Assembly (NCBI RefSeq): GCF_036320965.1
Contig: NC_092235.1
Coordinates: 8,480,189 to 8,544,188 of the forward strand
Source: Panulirus ornatus
Taxonomy: Eukaryota; Arthropoda; Malacostraca; Decapoda; Palinuridae
Reading direction: 5' to 3'
DNA length: 64,000 bases
Positions 11,160 to 21,545 of the stretch are shown here, in pieces. Position 1 is the first letter of the stretch, and the number at the start of each line of letters is the position of its first letter. The translations under genes and the position numbers were made by a program. The notes beneath the pieces were generated by a model. The model saw only the letters and a program-made list of their open reading frames with translations, searched no databases and was not told the DNA's origin.

Positions 11160-11362
11160 AAGTCAGCACGAGTTAGGCTACTGTTTTCCCACAACTTCTA
11201 CAGGAGAACAGGTCACTCTAAGGTTGCCTATTGAAGCCTCTTTCTTCCCTGGAACACCTAAGCTGTGGAATTCTTTTCCTTTTCTGTTTCCTTCTTCATA
11301 TAATCTTTATTCCTGCAAGAGTCAGTTAAACAAACACTTACGGAAATCAATTTCTACTTTCT
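11160..11362 (+). pseudogene. C-terminal remnant of a CR1/L2-like LINE
   Basis: The frame at 11,224-11,362 reads EASFFPGTPKLWNSFP, then SSYNLYSCKSQLNKHL. This is the typical closing pattern of CR1/L2/Jockey-type LINE proteins (F.P...LWNSLP...F...L...L). Only the last 45 or so residues survive and the frame continues into unrelated sequence. From 11,363 to 12,010 I see nothing I can name. Confidence 0.55.
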
Positions 11363-12010
11363 TTGTCTATATTTATTTGACCTACGATGGCCTTTACTGG
11401 GCTTTAGTATTATTTTTAACGGCTAATTCATTCACGGACGAACATCAAGGTTGGGTCTTAATTAAGATATGGGAATGTGAAAGGAAGACATAATAGACTG
11501 GAAAGTGTTTACAAACTTTTGGAGGAAGTGAAAAACCTGCCAGGTCATAGTTATTGGGAAAGACAACAGGGTAGAGAGTTCCAAAAGCTTCGAGGTGAAG
11601 GGAAAGAAACAAGTTATCCAAACGGCCTACCCTTGACTTGCCAACGGCCAGACAGTAATCATGTGACACAGCAGCTTGCCGGGTATTGCGTGGTCTAGCA
11701 AGTGGTGGGGGGCACACAAGCAGCCAGCTCTTGGGAGCAAAAGCCGAGGTAATACCTCTCGAAGAGGGAAATGGAACTAATATTACGGCATAGGGCAAGT
11801 GCCATGTATACACTATTAAAAAAAAGAATGTAATAAATCCCTCTGAAGACAAATGTTGAATATTAACTTTGTTCTTTAACATCGTCTTATTTTAATTACA
11901 CAGTTTCCTAACTCATGAGCCATTTAATCATTATCAAAAAAAAAACATTATTAAGCCTAAATTTCATTTTAGGAAATTTTAGAGGCTAACGATTTGAGCA
12001 AATTAAACTC

Positions 12011-12050
12011 AACCTAACCTAACCTAACCTAACCTAACCTAACCTAACCT
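12011..12050. repeat. Interstitial telomere-type repeat (AACCT)8
   Basis: Eight exact AACCT units, the complement of TTAGG, the common arthropod telomere motif. The position is internal, not a chromosome end. The following 12,051-12,998 has no recognised gene. Confidence 0.95.
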
Positions 12051-12999
12051 AATCTTCACCAAATGAAATAAATATAATCTTCATCAAAGCTAATATTGTG
12101 TATTGGTATTATTTCCATACACAGCAAAGCACAACATAATTTTAATGTTTGCAAGTCTCGAGTGAGAAGTGATATCTTTATTGTGAAATTCTAATATTTT
12201 GGGAGAAATATGAAGTATTTGGCATCATACTACAAGGAATTGTCTTATAGGTGAATGATGAAAATAAACCCCGAGACATATAAGTGACACCCTATTGTCA
12301 GTCTCATGTAATGTTTCTGTTTATCATCTTAAAGACATTTATGTGACTACACTAATTTTTTTGACTTGGTTGACCTTGACCTATCAACATACGAGTAGAG
12401 GTTAAGCCTATATCTAATTATGGTAATAATTTTTCAATAGCTACATATTTTTTTTCATTGTTTAGCCTGCCTGGACGACCAGAGATGGAGAAGTAATTCA
12501 TTCTTGAGCTGCAGCATTTCATCGTTTCCTGCAAGCTAGTCTTGTATTACATGAGGGATTGTGTAATGAACACAATTAGAAGGTGTACAGTTATATATGA
12601 AGATATTGTGATTAAGATGGATTTTCTTTTGTCTTTTTTCATCTACCACCAACAAGCACAAATTTAATTTCTATCCTTTATAAATTGTTCTTCGTTTAGT
12701 ATCATTAAAACAAGAATTGGTTTATTATTTAGAATTATCTGACGCGTTAAGAGCGAAGATTATTTGCGAGTTTTGATGAAGGATAACACGTCAGCAGGTG
12801 TGACCATCTTGTATTAGGTATACATAATATTTATGAAGACCTTGCATGTCCTTCCCGACTGGGGATCGAGTGAGGTGATGTATACTTATATCAGCTGATG
12901 TGATCAACCTTACATGAAGAGGGAGGAGAGGCGAGGCAATGGAATACTAGAGCAAGAGGAAAATAATGGTGTTTGAGATAGAAAAAAAATCAGAATTAT

Positions 13000-13258
13000 T
13001 TATCGTTGTCCATCATTATGGCTAGGCTAAGATCATTTATCGCTGTCCATGATGGTTAGGCTAAGATCATTTATCATTTTTCATGATGGCTAGACTAAGA
13101 TCATTCATCGCTGTCCATGATAACTAAGCTAAGATCATTCATCGCTGTCCATGATAACTAAGCTAAGATCATTTATCGCTGTCCATTATAGCTAGGATAA
13201 GATAATCTATCGCTGTACTTGATAGCTAGGCTAAGGTCATTTATCGTTGTCCATGATA
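13000..13258. repeat. Degenerate minisatellite, about 38 bp x 7
   Basis: Successive units share GCTAAGATCATTTATCGCTG followed by TCCATGAT, with point differences between units. It lies upstream on the plus strand of the kinase 3' end. The stretch 13,260-13,600 holds no recognised feature. Confidence 0.8.
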
Positions 13259-13604
13259 CAGTCTGGGCCCAGCCCGAGCTGTAGGGGATAGAAGACCTCC
13301 AAGATAACACTAGCCAGACTCTAAGAACATTTAAGATCATAAGAACATTATCCAGTTGTCTTTTACTTATCAGGAAATACGTTTGTATGCAACTCTTAGC
13401 TGATAAGAGATGTTTGATCTCTTATCACCCAGAACTCACCACGAGGAGGTGGTTGCATGTCGAGTTCCATAATTTTTTCCCGTTTTAAACAAATATTTTA
13501 ATTTCCTCTAAAATAAACGTCTATCCCGTTTTAAGATATGTAAAATAATAATTTCCTCTAAAACAAAGTTCTTATTGTGAGGTAGATAGTTGAGGAAGGG
13601 CACC

Positions 13605-14378
13605 TCATTTCCTGCCCTTCCTCTGGTTCCGTTGGCCCCCTCCTCTGGTACGCCTCCGGCGGACTGACCTCATCACCTTCTTCAGCTCACCAATAATAAG
13701 TGGCAGAGCTGGTCTCTCTGAGGGGTCGCTGTGGGTCGCTGTTTGGTAAAGATCCTGGAGGCTTTCCCGCACACCCTGCTTCCTGACCAGGATGGACACG
13801 TGCCTCATTAGATGCCCAAAAGAGAAGACGTCACTGGCTGGGGAGACCGGCTTGCGCTCCCTGACCTCAGGGGCCAACCACAGGTCAGGAACATTGTACT
13901 CAACGCAGCTTCCCTTCTTAACGCTCAAGCCGAAGTCGATGATGTGAAACTCTGGCTTCTCACCCATCGTCACCGTCACATTCTCGACCTTGACGTCATT
14001 ATGGACAATGTTTTTCTTATGGATTTCCATCAGCCGACGAGCGACCATGATGGCGGACTCGACCAGTTCCTCGTCCGACCGACATGTTCTCATGAACTTA
14101 TCATAAGGCTGGCCAGTGTGGCTTAAGATGATCAATGGGGGGTTGCGGCACACTGCTCGAAGTAGAGGGGCTCCTCCAGCCCCAGCCAGTCTCCTGTGAA
14201 TGTCGGCTTCATCCATAAGACTTTTCCAACTCACTCCGTCCAGAAGGGTTTTGATGACGCAACACGATCCACGGAACAACACCGTTTCAATCTTGGCGTT
14301 GCCTCCCCGACCCACCTCTCTCATGACCACCAGGTCATTTACATCCTTCTGGGTCAACTTTACAACTGGAACGCTCAT
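13605..14378 (-). CDS. Small intronless protein kinase
   Basis: A 257-residue protein that is almost only a kinase domain. Visible parts are a glycine loop GRGGNA (23-28), the ATP-binding lysine in CVIKTL (Lys43), a likely helix-C Glu57, a catalytic loop HNDVKVEN (126-133, HND instead of HRD), DFG (148-150), APE (169-171) and a basic tail rich in Arg/Lys (237-257). The essential Lys, both catalytic Asp and Asn133 are kept, so activity is plausible; substrate and Ser/Thr versus Tyr preference are unknown. I start at the ATG at 14,378 because its context CAAAATG is good and a TATA/Inr promoter lies just upstream; longer frames would begin above the TATA box. A related, broken gene is at 57.1-58.5 kb. 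Confidence 0.85.
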   Translation of the reverse strand: MSVPVVKLTQKDVNDLVVMREVGRGGNAKIETVLFRGSCCVIKTLLDGVSWKSLMDEADIHRRLAGAGGAPLLRAVCRNPPLIILSHTGQPYDKFMRTCRSDEELVESAIMVARRLMEIHKKNIVHNDVKVENVTVTMGEKPEFHIIDFGLSVKKGSCVEYNVPDLWLAPEVRERKPVSPASDVFSFGHLMRHVSILVRKQGVRESLQDLYQTATHSDPSERPALPLIIGELKKVMRSVRRRRTRGGGQRNQRKGRK

Positions 14379-14469
14379 TTTGACTCCGGCCTGAGGTGCA
14401 CTTACCAAATTTTCTTCTTGCCGGAGAGTGTGAGAGGAGATGTTGTCGGTACGGACTCCCATCCTCAAA

Positions 14470-14522
14470 TGATTACACCTCTCTCGCCGCAGCCTTATAT
14501 ACCCCTGGATCATGTGACGTCA
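14470..14522 (-). promoter_or_regulatory. CRE, TATA box and initiator of the kinase gene
   Basis: On the minus strand a palindromic TGACGTCA (14,515-14,522) precedes TATATAAGG (14,493-14,501). A TCATTT initiator puts the start at 14,470, about 31 bases from the TATA box, which is standard core-promoter spacing in arthropods. CRE sites bind CREB/ATF-type factors, so inducible expression is possible. Confidence 0.7.
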
Positions 14523-14852
14523 CATAACCAGATGTATCCAGATTAAATCCCATACAAATCCGGATATGTAGACGGATTCATTTAGTTTTGTTGCGATCAT
14601 TATTTGATGAAATCTAAAGGTGTCGAAGGAATCGTCAAGATGGCCAATGGTGTTGAGAGTGTAGTGAAGATGGCTAGAGATGTTGAAGGATCTAAATAGT
14701 TTCGAAATACCAATACTTTTTGAATCAATAAATCATCATAAATACTAATAAGACAAAAAACACTTTGACGAAAATTTGCCCATTTTCAAGCATCGAAATA
14801 AAAGGATATGAGGTAAATGGCTTTTGGGAAATCATTGTTGAATAGTTACTTT

Positions 14853-14854
<2 letters not shown>

Positions 14855-14905
<51 letters not shown>

Positions 14906-14915
14906 TGTGTGTGTG

Positions 14916-14963
<48 letters not shown>

Positions 14964-14972
14964 TGTGTGTGT
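14855..14972. repeat. (GT)n microsatellite
   Basis: GT dinucleotides with a few GC or TT interruptions. Confidence 0.95.
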
Positions 14973-15079
14973 ACGGATAAACTTTAATGCTGGCCGGGGT
15001 GTACTGGTGATGCCTTTGACCTAAAATGTAAGTTCAAGCCCGTAGGCTGACCCTGCACGTAGCTTGAATCCTTTTGTGT

Positions 15080-16060
15080 TCACTATAATCTTCTTTACTA
15101 CATCTCCTCTCCTTAATCCCTTTATCTTCACTATGCAAGGCTTATTATAATCTTCACTACAACCTCATCTTCATATGACCTTATCTTGACTAAGCTGGTT
15201 TCAAGGAAGGCTTTAGATTTTACCCGCTCACACAAACAACGTACTTACACGGGGCCCCACGAGTGTAAAACTCCCTCCTAATACAGTGCAAATAGATGAT
15301 TACACACACCTACACACCACCACCACCACTAACAATACACAGAGAAATAGCCTTTTCGGTTGGCTTTGGATCCGCCCTTGAACGTAGTTTGGAGGATTTG
15401 GGGGATCAGATCAATACAACCTCATATTCACTAACGTGTATCTTCACTACTAGCTTATTTTCACTAAATATATCTTCGCTATACCCTCTTCTTCACTACA
15501 CCGTTATTTCTACCATACCATCATCATTGCACTCCCTGATGTTCACTAAAAGTAGTTCTTATCTTCACTACATAATCATTTTGAATAAACTTTACTCTTT
15601 AATAACCCTCATCTCTACTAAATTCGTATCTTCACTACATTCGTATCTTCGCTACAACCTATCTTGACAATATCCTTATCATCACTATATTCTTCTTCAC
15701 TACACTCTCATCTTAACATCATCCTTCTGTTTACCGAACTTAGTTCAAAGTCTGACTTGAACGTAGCTTTGGAAAGTTTGTGTTCCTCATTGTGTTGCCT
15801 CCTTAGTATCATTGTAAGGGCAATTGTCACCACTCCCTAACTAAACCCTTATCGTCACTACACTCTCATCATTATCATTACTTCTTGATGTTCAATACAA
15901 AATCTCAACATATACATTTATCTTCACTACAGAATAATTTTCATTGCACCTTAATCTTCATTACTCCTTGTTTCAGCCACATCCGTATCTTCCATTCATT
16001 CTTATATCTTATATTAGTCACATCTTTACAATATCTTTATATCTTCTCTGTTCCGTCTTT
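15080..16060. repeat. Degenerate CTTCACTAC-rich region
   Basis: About 1 kb in which variants of ATCTTCACTAC recur every 15-40 bases in irregular spacing, interrupted by unrelated stretches (for example 15,341-15,410 and 15,740-15,820). It looks like an old tandem array that has lost register. There is no gene. Confidence 0.6.
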
Positions 16061-16084
16061 TGAAACATTGAAAATGAGAGTAAA

Positions 16085-16180
16085 GGATTTCCGGCCTTGT
16101 GCTCCCTCCCCTTTTAGTCGCGTTGTACGACACGCAGGGAATACGTGGCAAGTATACTTTCTTCCCTATCCCCAGGGATA
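16085..16180 (-). mobile_element. LINE/A-mini 5' module joined to 5S sequence
   Basis: The reverse complement reads ATCCCTGGGGATAGGG, then TATTCCCTGCGTGTCG, then GACTAAAAGGGGAGGG, the first 100 bp of the LINE and A-mini. On its 5' side it continues without spacer into 5S rRNA sequence; the 3' tail module is absent. Confidence 0.8.
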
Positions 16181-16259
16181 ACAGCATCTGGTGTTCCCAG
16201 ACGGTCACCCATCCAAGTACTAACCAGACCCAACGTTGCTTAACTTCCCTGATCGGACG
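16181..16259 (-). pseudogene. 5S rRNA 3' segment (internal promoter retained)
   Basis: On the minus strand CCGATCAGGGAAGTTAAGCA, then GGTTAGTACTTGGATGGGTG and CTGGGAACACCAGATGCTGT match the last two thirds of eukaryotic 5S rRNA. The A-box, intermediate element and C-box region are present; the first 40 or so bases are replaced by (TA)n. It is fused to the LINE 5' module, so this is a 5S-derived retroelement head or a chimeric retrocopy, not a working rRNA gene. Confidence 0.8.
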
Positions 16260-16426
<167 letters not shown>

Positions 16427-16460
16427 ACTGAAAACAATGAATTTCCCAAATAACAAAAAT

Positions 16461-16531
16461 GGAAGCGCCGGGGTTTGAACCCGGGTCCTCTCGCGTGCCA
16501 AGCGAGTGCTCTACCACTGAGCTACGCCCCC
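16461..16531 (-). tRNA. tRNA-Ala (anticodon GGC)
   Basis: A perfect 71-nt cloverleaf: seven-pair acceptor (GGGGGCG with CGCTTCC), D arm GCTC/GAGC, anticodon stem CTCGC/GCGAG with loop TTGGCAC, and T arm CCGGG/CCCGG with TTCAAAC. The G3:U70 pair, the main identity mark for alanyl-tRNA synthetase, is present and position 73 is A. A T5 run follows within two bases, a usual Pol III terminator. The anticodon GGC is odd because eukaryotes normally read GCC with AGC (inosine). Confidence 0.85.
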
Positions 16532-16711
16532 AAGAACATTTTTTTGGACTTAGTATTATATGAAGCACTGAGATTACCACGGCAAAATAGTGTTTGACCG
16601 ACCGTTGCCGACTAGCCGGCAAAATAACCACAGGGTAAATCTCCATGTTGCTGTCGTGTTTTCCTCTCAATTTTCCACGAAGAAATGAGTTTTACTTTTT
16701 TATTGTCGTTG

Positions 16712-16801
16712 CAATAGACTGGAACTAAGCAATAGACTGGAACTAAGCAATAGACTGGAACTAAGTAATAGACTGGAACTAAGCAATAGACTGGAACTAA
16801 G
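16712..16801. repeat. 18-bp tandem repeat x 5
   Basis: Five units of AATAGACTGGAACTAAGC with a single C-to-T difference in one. The minus strand reads as a short Leu/Val/Ser repeat, with no sign of coding function. Confidence 0.9.
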
Positions 16802-16965
16802 CTGACCTGGTATGAGGTCAAAGCCGTCATTATCATCCCTGCTAACTACCGGAAGCAGATTAAGTCGTTCCACAACCGATGTCCGGCCCATGTTAACTCT
16901 GATGTGCCCAGCAGTTGGAGGAGGATCGCCAGAAGCTTCTGGAAGATTTCAAGGACGTCTTGGTG

Positions 16966-17055
16966 GACCTGACCCTTTCAGATAAGGTCGAAAACCACAA
17001 TTTATTGTGAAGATCTTCACTATAACGTTGGACGAACATACTGAATGTTGGACAC
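16966..17055 (-). repeat. SINE body related to those at 20.8 and 50.1 kb
   Basis: On the minus strand it reads CAACATTCAGTATGTTCGTC, then CCAACGTTATAGTGAAGATC. This matches 20,780-20,870 (plus) and 50,043-50,130 (minus). In those copies a tRNA-like head joins it directly; here a perfect tRNA lies 44 bases upstream. Confidence 0.65.
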
Positions 17056-17098
17056 ATGTGATGCGGACAAAATGAAAAAAGATAAAGACAAAAATTAT

Positions 17099-17169
17099 GT
17101 CTGGTGTGGGTCTCGAACCCACGACCTTAAGTGTGTAAGACTCACGCTCTACCACTGAGCTAACCAGAC
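17099..17169 (-). tRNA. tRNA-Val-like gene (anticodon UAC)
   Basis: A complete cloverleaf: acceptor GTCTGGT/ACCAGAC, D arm GCTC/GAGC, anticodon stem TGAGT/ACTTA (one G-U pair) with loop CTTACAC, and T arm GTGGG/CCCAC with TTCGAGA. A T5 run lies about nine bases after it. The UAC anticodon would read GUA (Val), but the body resembles tRNA-Lys around GGTCGTGGGTTCGAG. A SINE body follows at 17,055-16,966, so this may be the head of a SINE copy. Confidence 0.7.
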
Positions 17170-17313
17170 AATAGAAAATTCGTCTGTTTCTTCAATTTGA
17201 ATTAATGAAAATCTTTGCGAGGCAGCGTTTAGAAAAGAGAGATGTCTTTGACGAAATTTACTTGCTTGGCTCCTTCTTCTGTCCTTTATTATCGAAGTAA
17301 ACATACTGAAGGA

Positions 17314-17444
<131 letters not shown>

Positions 17445-17581
17445 TGAAAAGGATCGCAATTTTGCACGTGATCAAGTATATTCTTATGAGTCCACGGGGA
17501 AAATAAACACGATAAATTCCCAAGTGCACTTTCGCGTAAAACTCACATCATCATGGGAGACACAAGAAAGAAATATAACAG

Positions 17582-17914
17582 TCAGTTGATATACAACGAA
17601 GAGACGTAGCTAGGACGCCATATGGTAAACATGTGATTGTCCAAGACAGACAACAACCGTATCATAAACTTATTATGTGGACAAGAAGGTGAATTGTTTA
17701 CACATTTTATCAACATTAAAGTTATCCAATTTATATAAACCATCACTAATATTAAGATTATAATTCTTTGTGTATTCAGTAATAGAAGATTCAATGATAT
17801 TTCTCGTGGTACTTGAGTTAGAGTTAATAACTGAGATGGCATTATTAACTCTAATTCCAGTACCACGAGAAATATCATTGAATCTTCTATTATTAAATAC
17901 ACAAAGAATTATAA
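17582..17914 (+). mobile_element. Repeat R with terminal 72-bp hairpin
   Basis: 17,582-17,700 matches 20-160 in inverse orientation. It is followed by two 72-bp inverted arms, 17,758-17,829 and 17,843-17,914, around a 13-nt loop with few mismatches. It encodes nothing. Fold-back DNA elements and palindromic SINE remnants are both possible. Confidence 0.65.
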
Positions 17915-18059
17915 AACTTGAGGAAGCGACATGGCGGTCAAAAATAAGCTGCAGGAATGAAGTTTATGAATGGAATATCAGTGAGACGATCCAAATGACG
18001 AATGAATGAGAGCGTAGTCAACATACAATATAAAAGGACATATTATGAATGGCAGCCAG

Positions 18060-18560
18060 GCAAGTAACGGCCCAACTGAATGGAAGGATTTAAAAGTTCG
18101 CGTTATATGACGAATTTTGATAGATTATCCAAATTTCCATTCCAGTTATAAAACTTAATGGTTGTGTTCAGTTCTAGAGACAAAGTTTAAAGGTTTGTGT
18201 TTCAGAGATGAACCACAAAGGATATCGTTAAATTAACTGACATTAAAATTTGTCAATTAAGTGAATCATTTTGTACAATAGCTGTAATTTGACAGAGTTA
18301 AAAGTTCGCAATTTCATTACAATTCTAATTTAAAAGCTTGATATTTAATGATGGTTTGCACAAGCTTAACGTACATTTAAGTTTTGTGTTTATATGACGT
18401 ATCTTAAAGGACTCTGGTAAAATAACGCACCTGGAAGGTTTACGTTCAAATGATGGTGTTTAAATGTTTATTGATGAATGGTAGATTTAAATGGATAGAT
18501 TTTAAGTTCGCGTTTTCATGAGCGACTTTAAACCTTGTGGTTGAATGTCACAGTTTAAAT
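18060..18560. repeat. Degenerate ~60-bp tandem region
   Basis: TTTAAAAGTTCGCGTT-like blocks followed by an ATGA-containing block recur at roughly 60-bp spacing with heavy divergence. No gene is supported between 17,915 and 19,100; a short (GT)n lies at 18,929-18,958. Confidence 0.5.
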
Positions 18561-18924
18561 GTTGGTATGTACAATGTTGACCAGATGGCGGTAGTGTGTA
18601 GACACAGCCATACCAGGTCGTATTTATCATCATTAAAGTCACCTTCCTTACTTACTTATGGCGGCGATGAAATTCACTGGTTCTTGATTGTGCACCAATT
18701 AACCTATCAGATAATGGTACAATGTTTGCCTGGTGTTGCATATATCACGTCTGTTGTTGAAACACAAGAATGCCAGGTGACTTTGGGAGTGGATGATAAT
18801 GTAAAGATCAATATAAATGTGGGAAATCTTGAACCGCCATCACCAGACACAACACATGTTTGGATCTGGCGGGGGGAGGGACTTGCCTGTGACGTCACGA
18901 TGCCCCGCCTCCAGCCTGGCGCCG

Positions 18925-18961
<37 letters not shown>

Positions 18962-19103
18962 TACTATTTGTGCATTATGGGAGAGAGTTATACACTCGTG
19001 TTGTCCCGTCTCTTAACCTTATAAGTATATACTATACATTTGCTCCTGGAATATGTTCAGTTTAGTAAGTTAGAGAGAACTTCCAAATTTATTTTCTCCT
19101 GGC

Positions 19104-19187
19104 AAGATGGTCGGGTGGTTTAAGGCGCTGCTTTCAAATCATTGTCTGGTCTTCCGGGCGTGGGTTCGAGTCACGCTCCTGATAAAC
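19104..19187 (+). pseudogene. tRNA-Leu(CAA)-like sequence, decayed
   Basis: The layout matches a type II tRNA: GATGGTCGGGTGGTTTAAGG, a CTGCT stem with loop TTCAAAT, a long variable arm and a T arm GCGTGGGTTCGAGTCACGC. The acceptor stem has at least two mismatches and the anticodon stem is imperfect, so it is probably a pseudogene or SINE head. A T6 run follows nearby. Confidence 0.6.
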
Positions 19188-19570
19188 ATTTATCTTTCTT
19201 TTTTCCATAAAACATGACTAACCCAGAGACAGCAGGAACCAACAGAGCAAGGTTGGTTGGGACACAAGATATACACCAATCCCTGGGATCTTTCCATCCA
19301 ATGGAAAATGAAAAACATACAATTGGAAAAACTTATTTTTACCTGAAAACATGTTGACTTATATTCATGTAATGGTTACGAAAACTAAACAATATACACC
19401 AAGATGAGTATAGGTTCAAAATACTGTTACAAGGACAGATCAAGACAAAATCATGGTTCCTGGAGTTTAATTCTTTTAACTCAGTGTAACACCGGTATGT
19501 GGTATATTTAGACCATATTGTCTTGTTATATTAGGAATAGGCAACTGTATTGAATGTTTTACCGTTATTA

Positions 19571-20130
19571 TCATTATAGTACAGTACTATTTATCATAAT
19601 TACATCATTATTATTACTATTATCATTATTATTATCATTATTATTATCATTATTGTTATTATCATTATAGTACAGTACTATTTATCATAATTACATCATT
19701 ATTATTACTATTATCATTATTATTATCATTATTATTATCATTATTGTTATTATCATTATAGTACAGTACTATTTATCATAATTACATCATTATTATTACT
19801 ATTATCATTATTATTATCATTATTATTATCATTATTGTTATTATCATTATAGTACAGTACTATTTATCATAATTACATCATTATTATTACTATTATTATC
19901 ATCAACAATTTTATAATCATTATCATCATTATAGTGCATTATCATTTGATATAATCATATTATCATTATTACTATTATCATTATTATTATCATCATTATT
20001 ATCATTATTGTTATTATCATTATTTTCATTATTATCATTATTACTATCATTATTGTCATTATTATCATTATTATAATTATCATAATTATCATTGTTATTA
20101 TTATCATTATTATCATTATTATTATCATTA

Positions 20131-20209
<79 letters not shown>

Positions 20210-20400
20210 CATTATTATTATTATTATTATTATTATCATTATTATTATTATTATCATCATCATCATTATTAGCATCATCATTACTATTATGTATCATTAT
20301 CATTATCATCATCATTATCATTATTATTACCATTATCACTATTATTATCATTATCATTATCATTATCATCATTATTATCAATATTATGATCATTATGATT
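19571..20400. repeat. (TAA)n-type satellite with 91-bp higher-order repeat
   Basis: In 19,571-19,890 the block TCATTATAGTACAGTAC returns at 19,571, 19,662, 19,753 and 19,844, an exact 91-bp period. The remainder is irregular TTA/TCA. A related array in inverse orientation is at 51.4-52.4 kb. Confidence 0.85.
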
Positions 20401-20715
20401 ATAATTATCAATAAGTATAATATGATATCTGGTACTGAAGGATACAATATGCTGGTTATCAAGTGGGAAGTTAGATATGGTATGGATTGTCATTTCACAT
20501 GTAGGTTAGTAGGAAATATATTGTGTACCTAACGTGTGTTGTTGGGCATTATAATCGTCCGATAATGATAATGATTAAATCTTATTTCCTGATCTTATCA
20601 GTTTTGAAACCAGATATATGAAATATCTTTCGTTGACCATATTTTTGTCTACAGTTCAGTATGTACATGTGTGTGTGGTCTTAAGATTTAGGTGACTAAG
20701 TATTGCAATTCACTG

Positions 20716-20870
20716 GCAGGTATGGTGTGCATTATCACCGAGCCTGAGTCTCAAAGATCAAGGTCATGGGTTCGAGTCTCCAACATTCAGTACGTTCATC
20801 CAACGTTATAGTGAAGATCTTGACGATGAATTAGGATTTTGACATTATCTGAAAGCGTTGGGTCAAATAC
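20716..20870 (+). mobile_element. tRNA-headed SINE copy
   Basis: A degenerate tRNA-like head ending GGTCATGGGTTCGAGTCTCC (a good B box) passes directly into the body CAACATTCAGTACGTTCATC. The same order in reverse is at 50,043-50,195. Confidence 0.6.
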
Positions 20871-21106
20871 CAGTGATTTTAGGAGTTTAGTGAGATAGTA
20901 TTGAAGTGGAGAGTGTAGTGGCTGAGGCCAAGAACCAGTGGTGTCCAGAGAGTAGTGAAGATAATGACCCTTGTCCTGCCCGATTAGGTCAGGTCAAATG
21001 GCACTTAGCGAGGTAGCGAGTTAGAGTCAAGAACAGAGGCAAGTATTTTCGGAGCAAGTGAGTGAGTGTGTCAGCAGTTATGATGCAAGAGACCAGGTAT
21101 TAGTGA

Positions 21107-21545
21107 TGGTGATTTAAATGTGAAGGTAAGTAATGTGGCAGTGGAGGGTATAACTGAGGTGCATGGAAATGGTGAACAACTTGTGTTGTGTGTGTGTAAA
21201 GGACTGGTGATTGGGAATACCTGGTTTGTAAAATGTGATATACACAAATATACGTACGTGAGTAGGAGAGATGGTCAGCGGGCATGACTGTATTACATGT
21301 TAATTGAAAGACGTGTAAAAGAAAGACTTTTGGATGTAAATATGCTGAAAGGGGCTGCTGGTGTGATGTTTGATCACCATCTTGTGGAGACGACAGTGAA
21401 GATCTGAAGAGGTTTTCGAAAGAGGAAACAATGTCGGGGAGAAGAGGTGGCGAGAGGAAGTGAACTTGGAAAAGAGACTTGTGTGAAGAAATACCAAGAG
21501 AGATTGAGTGCCACATACACTCTTACTGTGTAAATATCCCTTTCT
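21107..21545 (+). pseudogene. RTE-A-like endonuclease C-terminal fragment (older copy)
   Basis: Translated in the LINE frame it reads a GDLNVKV-like start, GLVIGNTWF, DIHKYTYVSRRDGQ, LIERRVKERLLDVNML and a FDHHLVE version of the SDH motif. Stops and substitutions make it dead. It keeps the GD(L/F)N region that is missing from the near full-length LINE at 35.5 kb. The same fragment recurs inverted at 49,376-49,800. Confidence 0.65.

Noticed and set aside
13812..14126. Plus-strand frames over the kinase gene
   Set aside because: They are shadows of the minus-strand kinase, which has full domain evidence and a promoter.
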